A DNA stretch of 64,000 nucleotides, taken from positions 682,001 through 746,000 of the forward strand of contig CAJXKC010000002.1 in the NCBI GenBank assembly GCA_913055685.1, given 5' to 3'. Positions 55,609 through 63,688 of the stretch are shown here, piece by piece. Below the pieces are notes generated by a model. That model made no database searches and was not told the DNA's origin. It saw nothing but the letters and a program-made list of their open reading frames with translations. Within the stretch, counting starts at the first letter, position 1; every line of letters begins with the position of its first letter. Source of the DNA: an uncultured Flavobacteriales bacterium. GTDB lineage: Bacteria; Bacteroidota; Bacteroidia; Flavobacteriales; Schleiferiaceae. A program made the translations under genes and the position numbers.

Positions 55609-56748
55609 ATGAAAAAATCCATTTTGACTATCCTTATAGGTTTAAGCCTAATTGCTTGTACTAAAGAAAATACTACCGTGCAGGAACAGCCGAGCACTAT
55701 TAGCGAACCTGTTTTACCGGCAATGGTGGCAAATTATAGTCAGCCTAACCTCCCTCCCTTTTATCAAAATGGACCCGTAGCAGGAGCCGATAATACCCCT
55801 TTAAATAATCCAGTCACGGATGCAGGAGCTACTTTGGGGCGGGTTTTATTTTATGATAAGCAACTCAGCGCCAATGGAACGGTATCTTGTGGTTCTTGCC
55901 ATCAGGCTATCAATGGCTTTAGTGATCCAGCAACCTTATCCTTAGGTTTTGAAAACGGTTTAACCGGACATCATTCGATGTCCTTGGCTAATAGTCGCTA
56001 TTATGCCAATGGCTCCTTTTTCTGGGATGAAAGAGCCAGTAGTTTAGAGGCGCAAGTCTTAATGCCTATCCAAGATGAAGTTGAAATGGGGCTTAGCCTG
56101 AGTGAGCTAGTGGATAAGCTGGAAAACCTCGACTACTACCCATCACTTTTTCAAGCCGCTTTCGGTAGCAGTGAAATCAACAGCGACCGCATTAGTAGGG
56201 CTTTAGCGCAGTTTGTACGATCGATGGTAAGCGTAAATAGTAAATATGACCTTGGTCGAAACCAAGTAAATGCGCCTACTGATAATTTCCCAAACTTCAG
56301 CACCGAGGAAAATCGAGGAAAGCAATTGTTTTTTGACCCCGCTATTGGCTGTGCGGCTTGCCACGGAACCGATGCCTTTATTGCCCCCGGAGCGCGAAAT
56401 AATGGTCTCGATGCCGATAACAGTAGTGACCTTGGAAGAGGCGGTATTACAGGTGTTACGGCTCAGGAAGGCGTTTTTAAGGTGGGCTCATTAAAAAACA
56501 TCGAGTATACTGCTCCTTATATGCATGACGGTCGTTTTAGCAGCCTAGAAGAAGTTATTGAGCATTACAATTCTGGGGTTCAAAATAATCCAAACTTGAG
56601 TCCGCCTTTACGTTTACCTGGTGGTGGGGTGCGTCGACTAAACCTCAGTGTGGCAGATAAAAATGCTTTAGTGGCTTTTCTAAAAACTCTTAGTGATGAT
56701 GTGCTAATAAACGACGAAAAGTTTAGTGACCCCTTTCCCGAGTCTTAA
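55609..56748 (+). CDS. Diheme cytochrome c peroxidase / MauG-type lipoprotein
   Basis: Start ATG at 55609 gives 379 residues with a lipobox (MKKSILTILIGLSLIAC, C17). Heme sites are C94-GSC-H98 and CAACHG near residue 251. 'GRVLFYDKQLSANGTVSCGS' and 'FLKTLSDDVL' are typical of CcpA/MauG. In the MauG group the high-spin heme lacks a Met ligand; the second-domain ligand could not be settled. The likely role is periplasmic peroxide reduction or protein cofactor maturation. Convergent with the SdpI-like gene, overlapping by 4 bases. Confidence 0.92.
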   Translation: MKKSILTILIGLSLIACTKENTTVQEQPSTISEPVLPAMVANYSQPNLPPFYQNGPVAGADNTPLNNPVTDAGATLGRVLFYDKQLSANGTVSCGSCHQAINGFSDPATLSLGFENGLTGHHSMSLANSRYYANGSFFWDERASSLEAQVLMPIQDEVEMGLSLSELVDKLENLDYYPSLFQAAFGSSEINSDRISRALAQFVRSMVSVNSKYDLGRNQVNAPTDNFPNFSTEENRGKQLFFDPAIGCAACHGTDAFIAPGARNNGLDADNSSDLGRGGITGVTAQEGVFKVGSLKNIEYTAPYMHDGRFSSLEEVIEHYNSGVQNNPNLSPPLRLPGGGVRRLNLSVADKNALVAFLKTLSDDVLINDEKFSDPFPES

Positions 56749-57131
56749 CGCTTTTTGCGGGAAAAGCGCTTGAGCTTTTTCTCAGACCTATAAAGCTCCC
56801 ATCCGAAGGCGGCGAACATAAGGATTAGAAATAAAATCATTCCATTTTTCTCACCGTAACCCGGACTCAAATACCAAATTACCGCCACTAGGACAAAATA
56901 GAGGGCAATACGCAGAAACATTCCAGGTAGAAGCGATTGAGCATAATCCCAATTTTTCCTGCTACGCATAGCGCGATCGGTACGATAACCGTACAGGTGA
57001 TTAGGCTTTTTAGCTGGGAAGTACCTCGTAATTCCTGCTAAAAGCAGCATTAGCCCTGCAAAGCCTAAAAAAATGAAGAAAATCACATCCACCCTGGTAA
57101 ATTGAAGATGAGGTAAAGCTAAAAAAAGCAT
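56745..57131 (-). CDS. SdpI-family membrane protein
   Basis: This 128-residue protein has three to four helices and the SdpI signature 'KPNHLYGYRTDRAMRSRKNW' near residues 41-60. Bacillus SdpI protects against the SdpC toxin and senses it, but many members have no toxin partner and none is seen here. The C-terminus is basic ('KKLKRFSRKKR'). It is divergent from the beta-lactamase-like gene and overlaps the peroxidase end by 4 bases. Confidence 0.8.
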   Translation of the reverse strand: MLFLALPHLQFTRVDVIFFIFLGFAGLMLLLAGITRYFPAKKPNHLYGYRTDRAMRSRKNWDYAQSLLPGMFLRIALYFVLVAVIWYLSPGYGEKNGMILFLILMFAAFGWELYRSEKKLKRFSRKKR

Positions 57132-57212
57132 CGAAGCAGAATATTAATGGCCCCTTAAATTTTCCATTAGGTATTGAATATTGCTTTACTTTTAATTCTC
57201 CAAAAGAATGCC

Positions 57213-58496
57213 ATGTTTAAGTCAGTATCTGTTTTTTTGCTTCTCCTCTTAAGTCCCAGTTTTCTTGTCGCTCAGCCTAGCTACGATGATCTTATAAAGG
57301 TTTTAAAAGATCATGATCAAGTGAAAGGAGCGGTATGTATTCGGAAAGGTGACTCCATCCTTTATCAAAATTACTTTGATACCAAGTCCAGTAATCAAGT
57401 GTACCGGTATCGAATTGGCTCTATATCCAAAACTTTTACTAGCACTTTGGTTTTCATGGCTGTAGAGGAAGGAAAGTTATCGCTCGATGATTCATTAAAC
57501 CAATGGTATCCCTTTTCAAGTTTCAAGGGAATTCAGATAAAGCACTTGTTAGAACACCGCAGTGGCTTGCATAATTTCACCAATGACCCTAACTATAGCC
57601 AGATAATGGAAAAGGCGCAGACCGAGGCGGATATGCTTAAGCGCTTCGCCCAAATGGAAAGGGATTTTAAAGCCGATGAAAAGCAAGAATACTCTAATAC
57701 CAATTTCGTCTTACTTTCCTATATACTAGAGAAGGTTTATCAGCAAGCCTACTCACAAATTTTAGCCACTAAAATTGTAGGTCCTTTAAAGCTAGAAAAC
57801 ACCTACTACCCCGAAGAAAACCCAAGGGACAGCTTAGAGTTAAGTTCATTTACCTACCTAGGTAGCTGGACCAAAGCCAGCAATACCCACCCTAGCATTC
57901 CCCTTGGTGCAGGGGGCATTGTTAGTAATCCGGCCGACCTCTGCATATTCTTTCAAGCCCTACTGGAAGGTAAACTTGTATCTAAGGCCAGTCTTAAGGA
58001 AATGAAAGTGGAGAGTGGCCTGGGAAAAGGTTTAATGACTTTTCCTTTTTACGAGAAGCGTGCATACGGACACAATGGAGGAATAGACGGTTTTATGGCC
58101 CATGCGAGTTATTTCCCCGCCGAAAAAATGAGTATTTCGGTTTGCTTGAATGGTAGTCAATACCCTTTAAACGATTTATTAATCGATCTACTCTCAATAA
58201 GCTTTGATAAGGAAGGCTACCAATTACCTGAATTCAAAAGCATTCAGCTTGGGGAAGCCGAACTAAATCAATATGTTGGCAACTACAAAAGCGCTAATTT
58301 CCCCTTAGACATCAAGGTTTTCGTGGAAGGTGAGCAATTAAAGGCGCAAGCAACTAATCAAGCAGCATTTCCCTTGAACGCCGTCGGCAAGCATCAATTT
58401 GAGTTTAAGGCCGCTGGAATTAAAATGACCTTCGACCCAGAAGCCAATACCATGGCTTTTGAGCAATATAATCTAAAAGTACCCTTTAAGCGTTAA
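57213..58496 (+). CDS. Class C beta-lactamase-like serine hydrolase, secreted
   Basis: The ATG at 57213 (preferred to a TTG at 57174) gives 427 residues with a signal peptide (MFKSVSVFLLLLLSPSFLVA, cut before Q). The penicillin-binding fold motifs are S70-x-x-K73 in 'RIGSISKTFTS', Y160-S-N162 in 'EYSNTNFVLL' and H-x-G in 'YGHNGGIDGF'. A beta-rich C-terminal domain (~340-427) is like other members. Relatives include D-aminopeptidases, esterases and DD-peptidases, so the substrate is open. It ends 2 bases before the ATP-grasp gene start, making it the first of a five-gene unit. Confidence 0.87.
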   Translation: MFKSVSVFLLLLLSPSFLVAQPSYDDLIKVLKDHDQVKGAVCIRKGDSILYQNYFDTKSSNQVYRYRIGSISKTFTSTLVFMAVEEGKLSLDDSLNQWYPFSSFKGIQIKHLLEHRSGLHNFTNDPNYSQIMEKAQTEADMLKRFAQMERDFKADEKQEYSNTNFVLLSYILEKVYQQAYSQILATKIVGPLKLENTYYPEENPRDSLELSSFTYLGSWTKASNTHPSIPLGAGGIVSNPADLCIFFQALLEGKLVSKASLKEMKVESGLGKGLMTFPFYEKRAYGHNGGIDGFMAHASYFPAEKMSISVCLNGSQYPLNDLLIDLLSISFDKEGYQLPEFKSIQLGEAELNQYVGNYKSANFPLDIKVFVEGEQLKAQATNQAAFPLNAVGKHQFEFKAAGIKMTFDPEANTMAFEQYNLKVPFKR

Positions 58497-58498
58497 GC

Positions 58499-59527
58499 AT
58501 GAAAATTTGTTTTCTAATGTATCCCTGGGAGAAAGTAGATCCAGGGCAGGATTCGACCATTCGCATGATTCATGAAGCGGTAAAGCGCGGCCATGAAGTA
58601 GCAATTACCCACCCCTCAAATCTTACCATAAGGGATAGCGTAACGCTTAGTTTATGCAAGCAAGTGGTAAACAAGCAAAAGCCCAGCAATAGCATTAAAG
58701 CCTTTTACAGGGAGGTTGAGTTTCATACCGACATGATGGCTATGAATGGATTCGACGTGATTTTTATGCGCGACAATCCTCCCATGGATGGCTTGGTACT
58801 TAATTTCTTGGACTCTATTAAAGATGATGTTTTCATCATCAATAATATCAATGGCTTGCGTGAAGCCAATAACAAGATTTACACTGCCGCTTACCATGAT
58901 CCGAATCGCGAATTAATTCCTGCCACCCACGTTTCCAAGAACATCGACTATCTATTGCGTATCATTAATGAGTCGGATCAAGATAAAATGATCATGAAAC
59001 CACTGGATGGCTATGGCGGTTCTGGAGTGATCGTAATTGAAAAGTCGGCGATGCACAATATCCGCTCTCTGCTCGACTTTTACATTCACCGCGAGAAAGG
59101 CAAGTCTAATTATGTGATTCTACAAGATTATATAGAAGGAGCCGAAGAAGGTGATGTGCGCGTGCTGATGCTTAATGGTCAGCCTATCGGTGCCTTACGC
59201 AGACGTCCTGCGAGCGGCGATGTGCGATCCAATATTTCCGCCGGTGGTTCGGTTGAGAAATACAAGCTTACTAAGCAAGATAAATACCTCTGTGCGCAAA
59301 TTGGCGAGAAGCTGGTTAAAGACGGTATTTATTATGCCGGGCTGGACATTATCAATGGAAAATTAGTGGAGGTTAATGTAATGAGTCCGGGCACCTTAAA
59401 AGACATTAATAGGTTAAATAAAGTACGATTACAAGAAAAGATAATCGACTACCTAGAAACGGTAGTCGAAACGCGGCGCTCAATGAAAGATGACTTCCGT
59501 CCAGAGATACTGCTAGACAATGCTTAA
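58499..59527 (+). CDS. GshB-like ATP-grasp ligase
   Basis: This 342-residue protein has the preATP-grasp N-terminus (MKICFLMYPWEKVDPGQDST), 'MRDNPPMD' in the middle and ATP-grasp core: 'MIMKPLDGYGGSGVIVI' near residues 161-177, and Mg ligands in 'GLDIINGKLVEVNVMSPG' near residues 281-298. These match the glutathione synthetase (GshB) pattern. No gshA is seen in the window and glutathione is rare in this phylum, so ligation of a different amino acid to a peptide or protein tail is more likely. It overlaps the next gene by 8 bases. Confidence 0.85.
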   Translation: MKICFLMYPWEKVDPGQDSTIRMIHEAVKRGHEVAITHPSNLTIRDSVTLSLCKQVVNKQKPSNSIKAFYREVEFHTDMMAMNGFDVIFMRDNPPMDGLVLNFLDSIKDDVFIINNINGLREANNKIYTAAYHDPNRELIPATHVSKNIDYLLRIINESDQDKMIMKPLDGYGGSGVIVIEKSAMHNIRSLLDFYIHREKGKSNYVILQDYIEGAEEGDVRVLMLNGQPIGALRRRPASGDVRSNISAGGSVEKYKLTKQDKYLCAQIGEKLVKDGIYYAGLDIINGKLVEVNVMSPGTLKDINRLNKVRLQEKIIDYLETVVETRRSMKDDFRPEILLDNA

Positions 59528-61523
59528 ACTTAGCCTAAACGAGGTTCTTCGTCGCATCAAGGATGGACAAACCTTTGAAGCCACCTTAGAGGATAATTCT
59601 TTAAGTATTAAAATTAACCGTTATCTCCCCTACTGCTGCACCGCCATTCATGCTGGTTCTAACTTTAGAAAAGATTTAAAAGAGAAAATTGCCTTAGATG
59701 AGTATGAACGTTGGTATGAGGAAGACCCATATACCGACGCCTTTATTAGCTCCATGCCAATTACCATTGTAGGCCATGACTCTCGTTACGAATACGATTT
59801 AAATCGCCGCCCTGAAGAAGCCATCTATGAAATTGCCTGGGGAAAAAATGTATGGTCTAGTAAGCTAAGTCAGCGTGAAAAACAAAACAGTTTAAGCAAG
59901 CATAAAAACTATTACCGCATTATTGCTGCCCTGGTAGCCAAGCTGGAAGAAAAATTTGGCGCTTGCATAGTTTATGACCTGCATTCCTATAACTGGCAGC
60001 GTTGGAATCGCGAGGTCCCTTTGTTCAATATCGGTTGCGAGCGCATAGATATGAACCGTTTTGGGAAGTACATTGATTTATGGCAAAAAGAATTAGTGGG
60101 GATAGAAATTCCAGGAGTCGAAAATGAATGTGCCATAAATGATGTGTTTTATGGACGTGGTTACAATCTAGAATTCCTCACCGAAAAATTTCAAAATACA
60201 CTGGTACTAGCTACGGAGGTTAAAAAAGTGTATTGCAATGAATTAAGTGGTGAGGACTATCCCGACGTAATTAAAGGCTTACAACGGGGCATTAAAGAGG
60301 CCATTTTAAATTCAGCCCAAGCTTTTGCCAGCGCAGAAACCAATTATAAGCATCAAAAGCCAGGCTCGATGATGGATCGAAGTGAAGATCCTGCTTTGCT
60401 GAAAGTTGATGCCGCTCTGTATAAGCTATTACGCCAATTTGAATTATTGGCCTATGTAAACCCTATGAATACCGCGCGTGAACAGAAGCGCTTCATTAAC
60501 AACAAATTTAGCGAGCCTCCTCGATTTAAATATAGCCCCATAAAGATTAACTCCTACGAACTTAAACAGGCCTTGGGCAGCTTACGCACCCAGGATATCA
60601 GTGACGTTTCGATCCGTCATCTATATGAGTCCGTTATCAATAGCTATTTCGATAAAATTGATCTCCTCTCAAGTTTAAACACGGAGAAATTTCTCTACAA
60701 TTCCTTACGCTACTTCGGTCGCCCTGATCGTAAGGATTTAAAAAATGCCCAATACCTATTGCATTTACCGGCTATTCCCAGTGAACCTAAGCGGATGCCG
60801 CGTATTTCGGTAGAAAGAGCCATGGAGCTTTTCGAGGTAGCTATGAAGCAGTATGGCTTTAAGGGTAAAATTGAAATGAGTAAAAAGGTAATATCGCAAG
60901 TAATGGTCCTTAATTCCAAGAAGACCATTCTCTTTAGACCCGATGCCCGTTTTACTGAAAAGGAGGTAAAAGCGCTAATCGAACATGAAATTGGCGTACA
61001 TATGGTTACCACCCAAAACTCTGCCTTACAAGATCTGAAGGTATTTAATTTGGGATTACCCGTTAACACGAAAACTCAAGAAGGCTTGGCCATTCTTGCC
61101 GAATACTTAAGTGGAAACATTAGTCTTAAAAGACTAAAGAAATTAGCCCAAAGGGTCGTTGTAGTAGATATGATGTGTAATGGCGCCGATTTCATCGAAT
61201 GTTTTAACTATTTGCATTACGACCAAGGGCTTATTAGCGCTGAGGCCTTTACCATAACCACCCGCATTTTCCGAGGTGGCGGGTTCACCAAGGACTTTTT
61301 ATACCTCGCGGGCTTCGTAGAAATCTTAAAAGCCTATGATCAGGGCAAAGACCTAAAGCCACTGTTGGTGGGGAAAACCTCAATGGATTTTTACACGACC
61401 TTAAGTGAAATGATTGAACGAGAACTTATATACGGTCCTAAGTATGAAACCAAGAGCTTTATCAAACCCAGCAATCAGCAGCAAGATCCTATTTACAATT
61501 ACATTATAAGCGGACTAAAATAA
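59520..61523 (+). CDS. N-formylglutamate-amidohydrolase-like domain fused to DUF1704 (MATCAP/QEGLA) zinc carboxypeptidase-like domain
   Basis: This 667-residue protein has two enzyme-like parts. Residues 1-265 resemble FGase-type zinc amidohydrolases: 'TAIHAGSNFR' (41-50), 'DSRYEYDLNRRPE' (87-99) and 'VYDLHSYNWQRWN' (151-163). Residues ~285-667 resemble DUF1704, the family of eukaryotic tubulin tyrosine carboxypeptidases (MATCAP): the HExxxH motif H489-E490-...-H494 ('IEHEIGVHMVTTQN') plus the QEGLA Glu E521 ('TKTQEGLAILAEYL'). Zinc ligands are thus complete. The likely activity is release of a C-terminal residue from a peptide or protein. Both domains are usually separate genes; here they are fused, directly after an ATP-grasp ligase. 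Confidence 0.82.
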   Translation: MLKLSLNEVLRRIKDGQTFEATLEDNSLSIKINRYLPYCCTAIHAGSNFRKDLKEKIALDEYERWYEEDPYTDAFISSMPITIVGHDSRYEYDLNRRPEEAIYEIAWGKNVWSSKLSQREKQNSLSKHKNYYRIIAALVAKLEEKFGACIVYDLHSYNWQRWNREVPLFNIGCERIDMNRFGKYIDLWQKELVGIEIPGVENECAINDVFYGRGYNLEFLTEKFQNTLVLATEVKKVYCNELSGEDYPDVIKGLQRGIKEAILNSAQAFASAETNYKHQKPGSMMDRSEDPALLKVDAALYKLLRQFELLAYVNPMNTAREQKRFINNKFSEPPRFKYSPIKINSYELKQALGSLRTQDISDVSIRHLYESVINSYFDKIDLLSSLNTEKFLYNSLRYFGRPDRKDLKNAQYLLHLPAIPSEPKRMPRISVERAMELFEVAMKQYGFKGKIEMSKKVISQVMVLNSKKTILFRPDARFTEKEVKALIEHEIGVHMVTTQNSALQDLKVFNLGLPVNTKTQEGLAILAEYLSGNISLKRLKKLAQRVVVVDMMCNGADFIECFNYLHYDQGLISAEAFTITTRIFRGGGFTKDFLYLAGFVEILKAYDQGKDLKPLLVGKTSMDFYTTLSEMIERELIYGPKYETKSFIKPSNQQQDPIYNYIISGLK

Positions 61524-61526
61524 ATT

Positions 61527-62810
61527 ATGGCCAGTCTTAACATTCCTGATAGCAATTTAGAACGAGTAGTAATCATTGGCTGTGGTTTTGGCGGATTAAA
61601 CCTCGCTAAAAAACTTGACCATAATCGTTATCAGGTGGTTATGATTGATAAGCATAATTACCACACCTTTCAACCATTGCTGTATCAGGTAGCTACTGCC
61701 GGCTTGGAACCCGATTCCATTGCCTATCCAATTCGTAACATTTTTCGAAAGGTGCCCAACTTTTATTTCCGCTTAGCTGAAGCTCAGGAAATTGATAGTG
61801 ATCGAAAAGTACTGAAATGTAATATTGGTGAACTGGAATTCGACCATTTGGTAATCGCTACCGGTAGCAATACCAATTACTTTGGGATGGAAAATGTGGA
61901 AAAGCTCGCCATGCCAATGAAAACTGTGCCGGAGGCTTTAAACTTACGAAGCCTTATCCTCCAAAATTTTGAAGCCGCCTCCTTGAGTCAGGATTTAAAA
62001 GAAAGAGAGGCCTTAATGAACTTTGTAATTGTTGGCGCGGGTCCGACGGGAACTGAATTGGCAGGAGCCTTGGCGGAGCTAAAAAGTCATGTTTTACCGA
62101 ATGATTACCCCGATTTAGATTTTCGGCGCATGAGTATTCACTTGGTAGAAATGGCCGATAAGGTATTACCTCCTATGTCGGAGTTTTCATCTACTAAAGC
62201 CCTGCAATATCTCGAGAGCTTAGGCGTCCAAGTATGGCTTAATACTGCAGTAAAAGAATACAATGGCAAGGTGGTTAAAACCAATAAAAAAGACCTCCCC
62301 GCCTCTACCCTTATCTGGGCAGCCGGAGTAAGTGGCAATATTATAAAGGGCTTAAAGCCTGATGAAGATTTTAAAGGTGGTCGCTACTTAGTGAATGAGT
62401 ATAATCAAATCGGTGAACACCAATCTATTTACGCCTTAGGCGATGTCGCAGCGATGTGCAGTGAAGCCAAGCCTAAAGGCCACCCTATGCTCGCCCAGCT
62501 TGCCATCCAACAAGGTCAGAATTTAGCTAAAAACCTTAATCGTTCTAAACAAGACAAAGACTGGCGGAAGTTTCAGTATAAAGACATGGGAACCATGGCT
62601 ACTGTAGGTCGAAATAAAGCGGTTGCCGAGCTTTACAATAAAATCATGCTAAAGGGTTTCCCTGGCTGGGCGGTATGGATGCTGGTGCATTTAATCTCTC
62701 TAGTTGGCTTTAGAAATAAGCTCGTAACGCTTATGAACTGGGTAATTAATTACTTTAGTTACGATCGTAAAATCAGACTTATTATTAGGCCTTGGAAGTC
62801 GAAGCTCTAA
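61527..62810 (+). CDS. Type II NADH dehydrogenase (NDH-2)-like flavoprotein
   Basis: This 427-residue protein has 'VIIGCGFGGLNLAKKLD' (FAD site, residues 12-28), 'HNYHTFQPLLYQVATAGLEP' near 42-61, 'VIVGAGPTGTELAGALAELK' (NAD site, ~167-186) and a hydrophobic tail 'GWAVWMLVHLISLVGFRNKL' (~377-396) that anchors NDH-2 enzymes to the inner membrane. It passes electrons from NADH to quinone without pumping. It starts three bases after the fusion gene and ends directly before the TANGO2-like gene; whether it serves that system or just shares its transcript is unknown. Confidence 0.9.
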   Translation: MASLNIPDSNLERVVIIGCGFGGLNLAKKLDHNRYQVVMIDKHNYHTFQPLLYQVATAGLEPDSIAYPIRNIFRKVPNFYFRLAEAQEIDSDRKVLKCNIGELEFDHLVIATGSNTNYFGMENVEKLAMPMKTVPEALNLRSLILQNFEAASLSQDLKEREALMNFVIVGAGPTGTELAGALAELKSHVLPNDYPDLDFRRMSIHLVEMADKVLPPMSEFSSTKALQYLESLGVQVWLNTAVKEYNGKVVKTNKKDLPASTLIWAAGVSGNIIKGLKPDEDFKGGRYLVNEYNQIGEHQSIYALGDVAAMCSEAKPKGHPMLAQLAIQQGQNLAKNLNRSKQDKDWRKFQYKDMGTMATVGRNKAVAELYNKIMLKGFPGWAVWMLVHLISLVGFRNKLVTLMNWVINYFSYDRKIRLIIRPWKSKL

Positions 62811-63512
62811 ATGTGCAGCCTAAGCTACATACCAAAAAAGGGGGCATACATTTTAAGCCATAACCGCGATGAATTGCCACGTCGGGAAAGCTCCTCCAAG
62901 CTAGTTAGGAAAGAATTGGAGGGTCGAGAACTGGTCTATCCAAAAGACTTAAGCGCTGGTGGCACTTGGATAGGTGCAGATAGTAATGGATTAAGTGCCT
63001 GTATTCTAAACGGAGGCTCACTAAGCTATTTACGAAACACTCCCTATCGCGCTAGTCGAGGGACGGTGATCCCTGCTCTTTTAGAATTAGGTAGTATCGA
63101 AAAATTTAAAGGTCAGTGGAGCAGCGAAGGTATCGAGCCCTTTACCTTAATCATCTGCGAAGGTCTAGAACTCTGGCAGCTTATTCATAATCCCAAAGAG
63201 GATATATGGCAAGCTCTTGATGCCCAGAAAGCCCATTTTTGGTCAAGCACCAAGCTTTACCATCCACAAATTCGAGCCAACCGCGCGACGCGGTTTAATC
63301 ATTGGCTTGAGCAAAATAAGAACCCGAGTGCTCAGGAGCTCCGCAACTTCCACCTTAGCACCCAGATAAATGAGCTCGAAGGCGGATTAGTTCTACCCCA
63401 AGGATTCCCACTGAAGACAATGAACTTTTGCCAGATTGAGAAATCTGTCGATAAGTATCAAATCAATTATCATTATCTAGATAAGGGGCTCCGCGATAGA
63501 CATATTTGGTGA
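62811..63512 (+). CDS. TANGO2/NRDE-family protein
   Basis: This 233-residue protein is a bacterial homologue of TANGO2 with the NRDE motif at residues 18-21 ('SHNRDELPRR') and Cys2 after the start Met (MCSLSYIPKK), the Ntn-hydrolase-like candidate nucleophile. 'LSAGGTWIGADSNGLSACIL' near residues 49-68 also matches the family. TANGO2 proteins have been linked to lipid and heme handling; the biochemical role is unclear. The start follows the NDH-2 stop with no gap, the last gene in the unit. Confidence 0.88.
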   Translation: MCSLSYIPKKGAYILSHNRDELPRRESSSKLVRKELEGRELVYPKDLSAGGTWIGADSNGLSACILNGGSLSYLRNTPYRASRGTVIPALLELGSIEKFKGQWSSEGIEPFTLIICEGLELWQLIHNPKEDIWQALDAQKAHFWSSTKLYHPQIRANRATRFNHWLEQNKNPSAQELRNFHLSTQINELEGGLVLPQGFPLKTMNFCQIEKSVDKYQINYHYLDKGLRDRHIW

Positions 63513-63625
63513 AAATTCACCGACATTTTCCCTCCATTCAACTACGCTTCTTAGTCCTTTTTACCAGATTTTAAAATATCATGTAATTTTAAGTTACTGA
63601 TAAACAGTTACTTTAATTTTAATAT

Positions 63626-63648
63626 GGTACTTTGTTTTGCATAGTACC
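63626..63648. promoter_or_regulatory. Inverted repeat over the -33 box before the last gene
   Basis: GGTACT (63626-63631) pairs with AGTACC (63643-63648) across 11 bases. It covers the predicted -33 box of the downstream promoter, a good place for a repressor or activator. Confidence 0.4.
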
Positions 63649-63668
63649 TAAATATTGACATATCTTTG
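63635..63668 (+). promoter_or_regulatory. Promoter of the truncated last gene (-33 and -7 boxes)
   Basis: TTTTG (63635-63639) and TATCTTTG (63661-63668) with a 21-base spacer match the Bacteroidota promoter form. The ATG lies 20 bases downstream. Confidence 0.6.
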
Positions 63669-63688
63669 TAAAACAAAACAACATAAAA

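Noticed and set aside
56745-57131. SdpI-like gene as an immunity factor of a toxin system
   Set aside because: No SdpC-like toxin or SdpR-type regulator was seen nearby.
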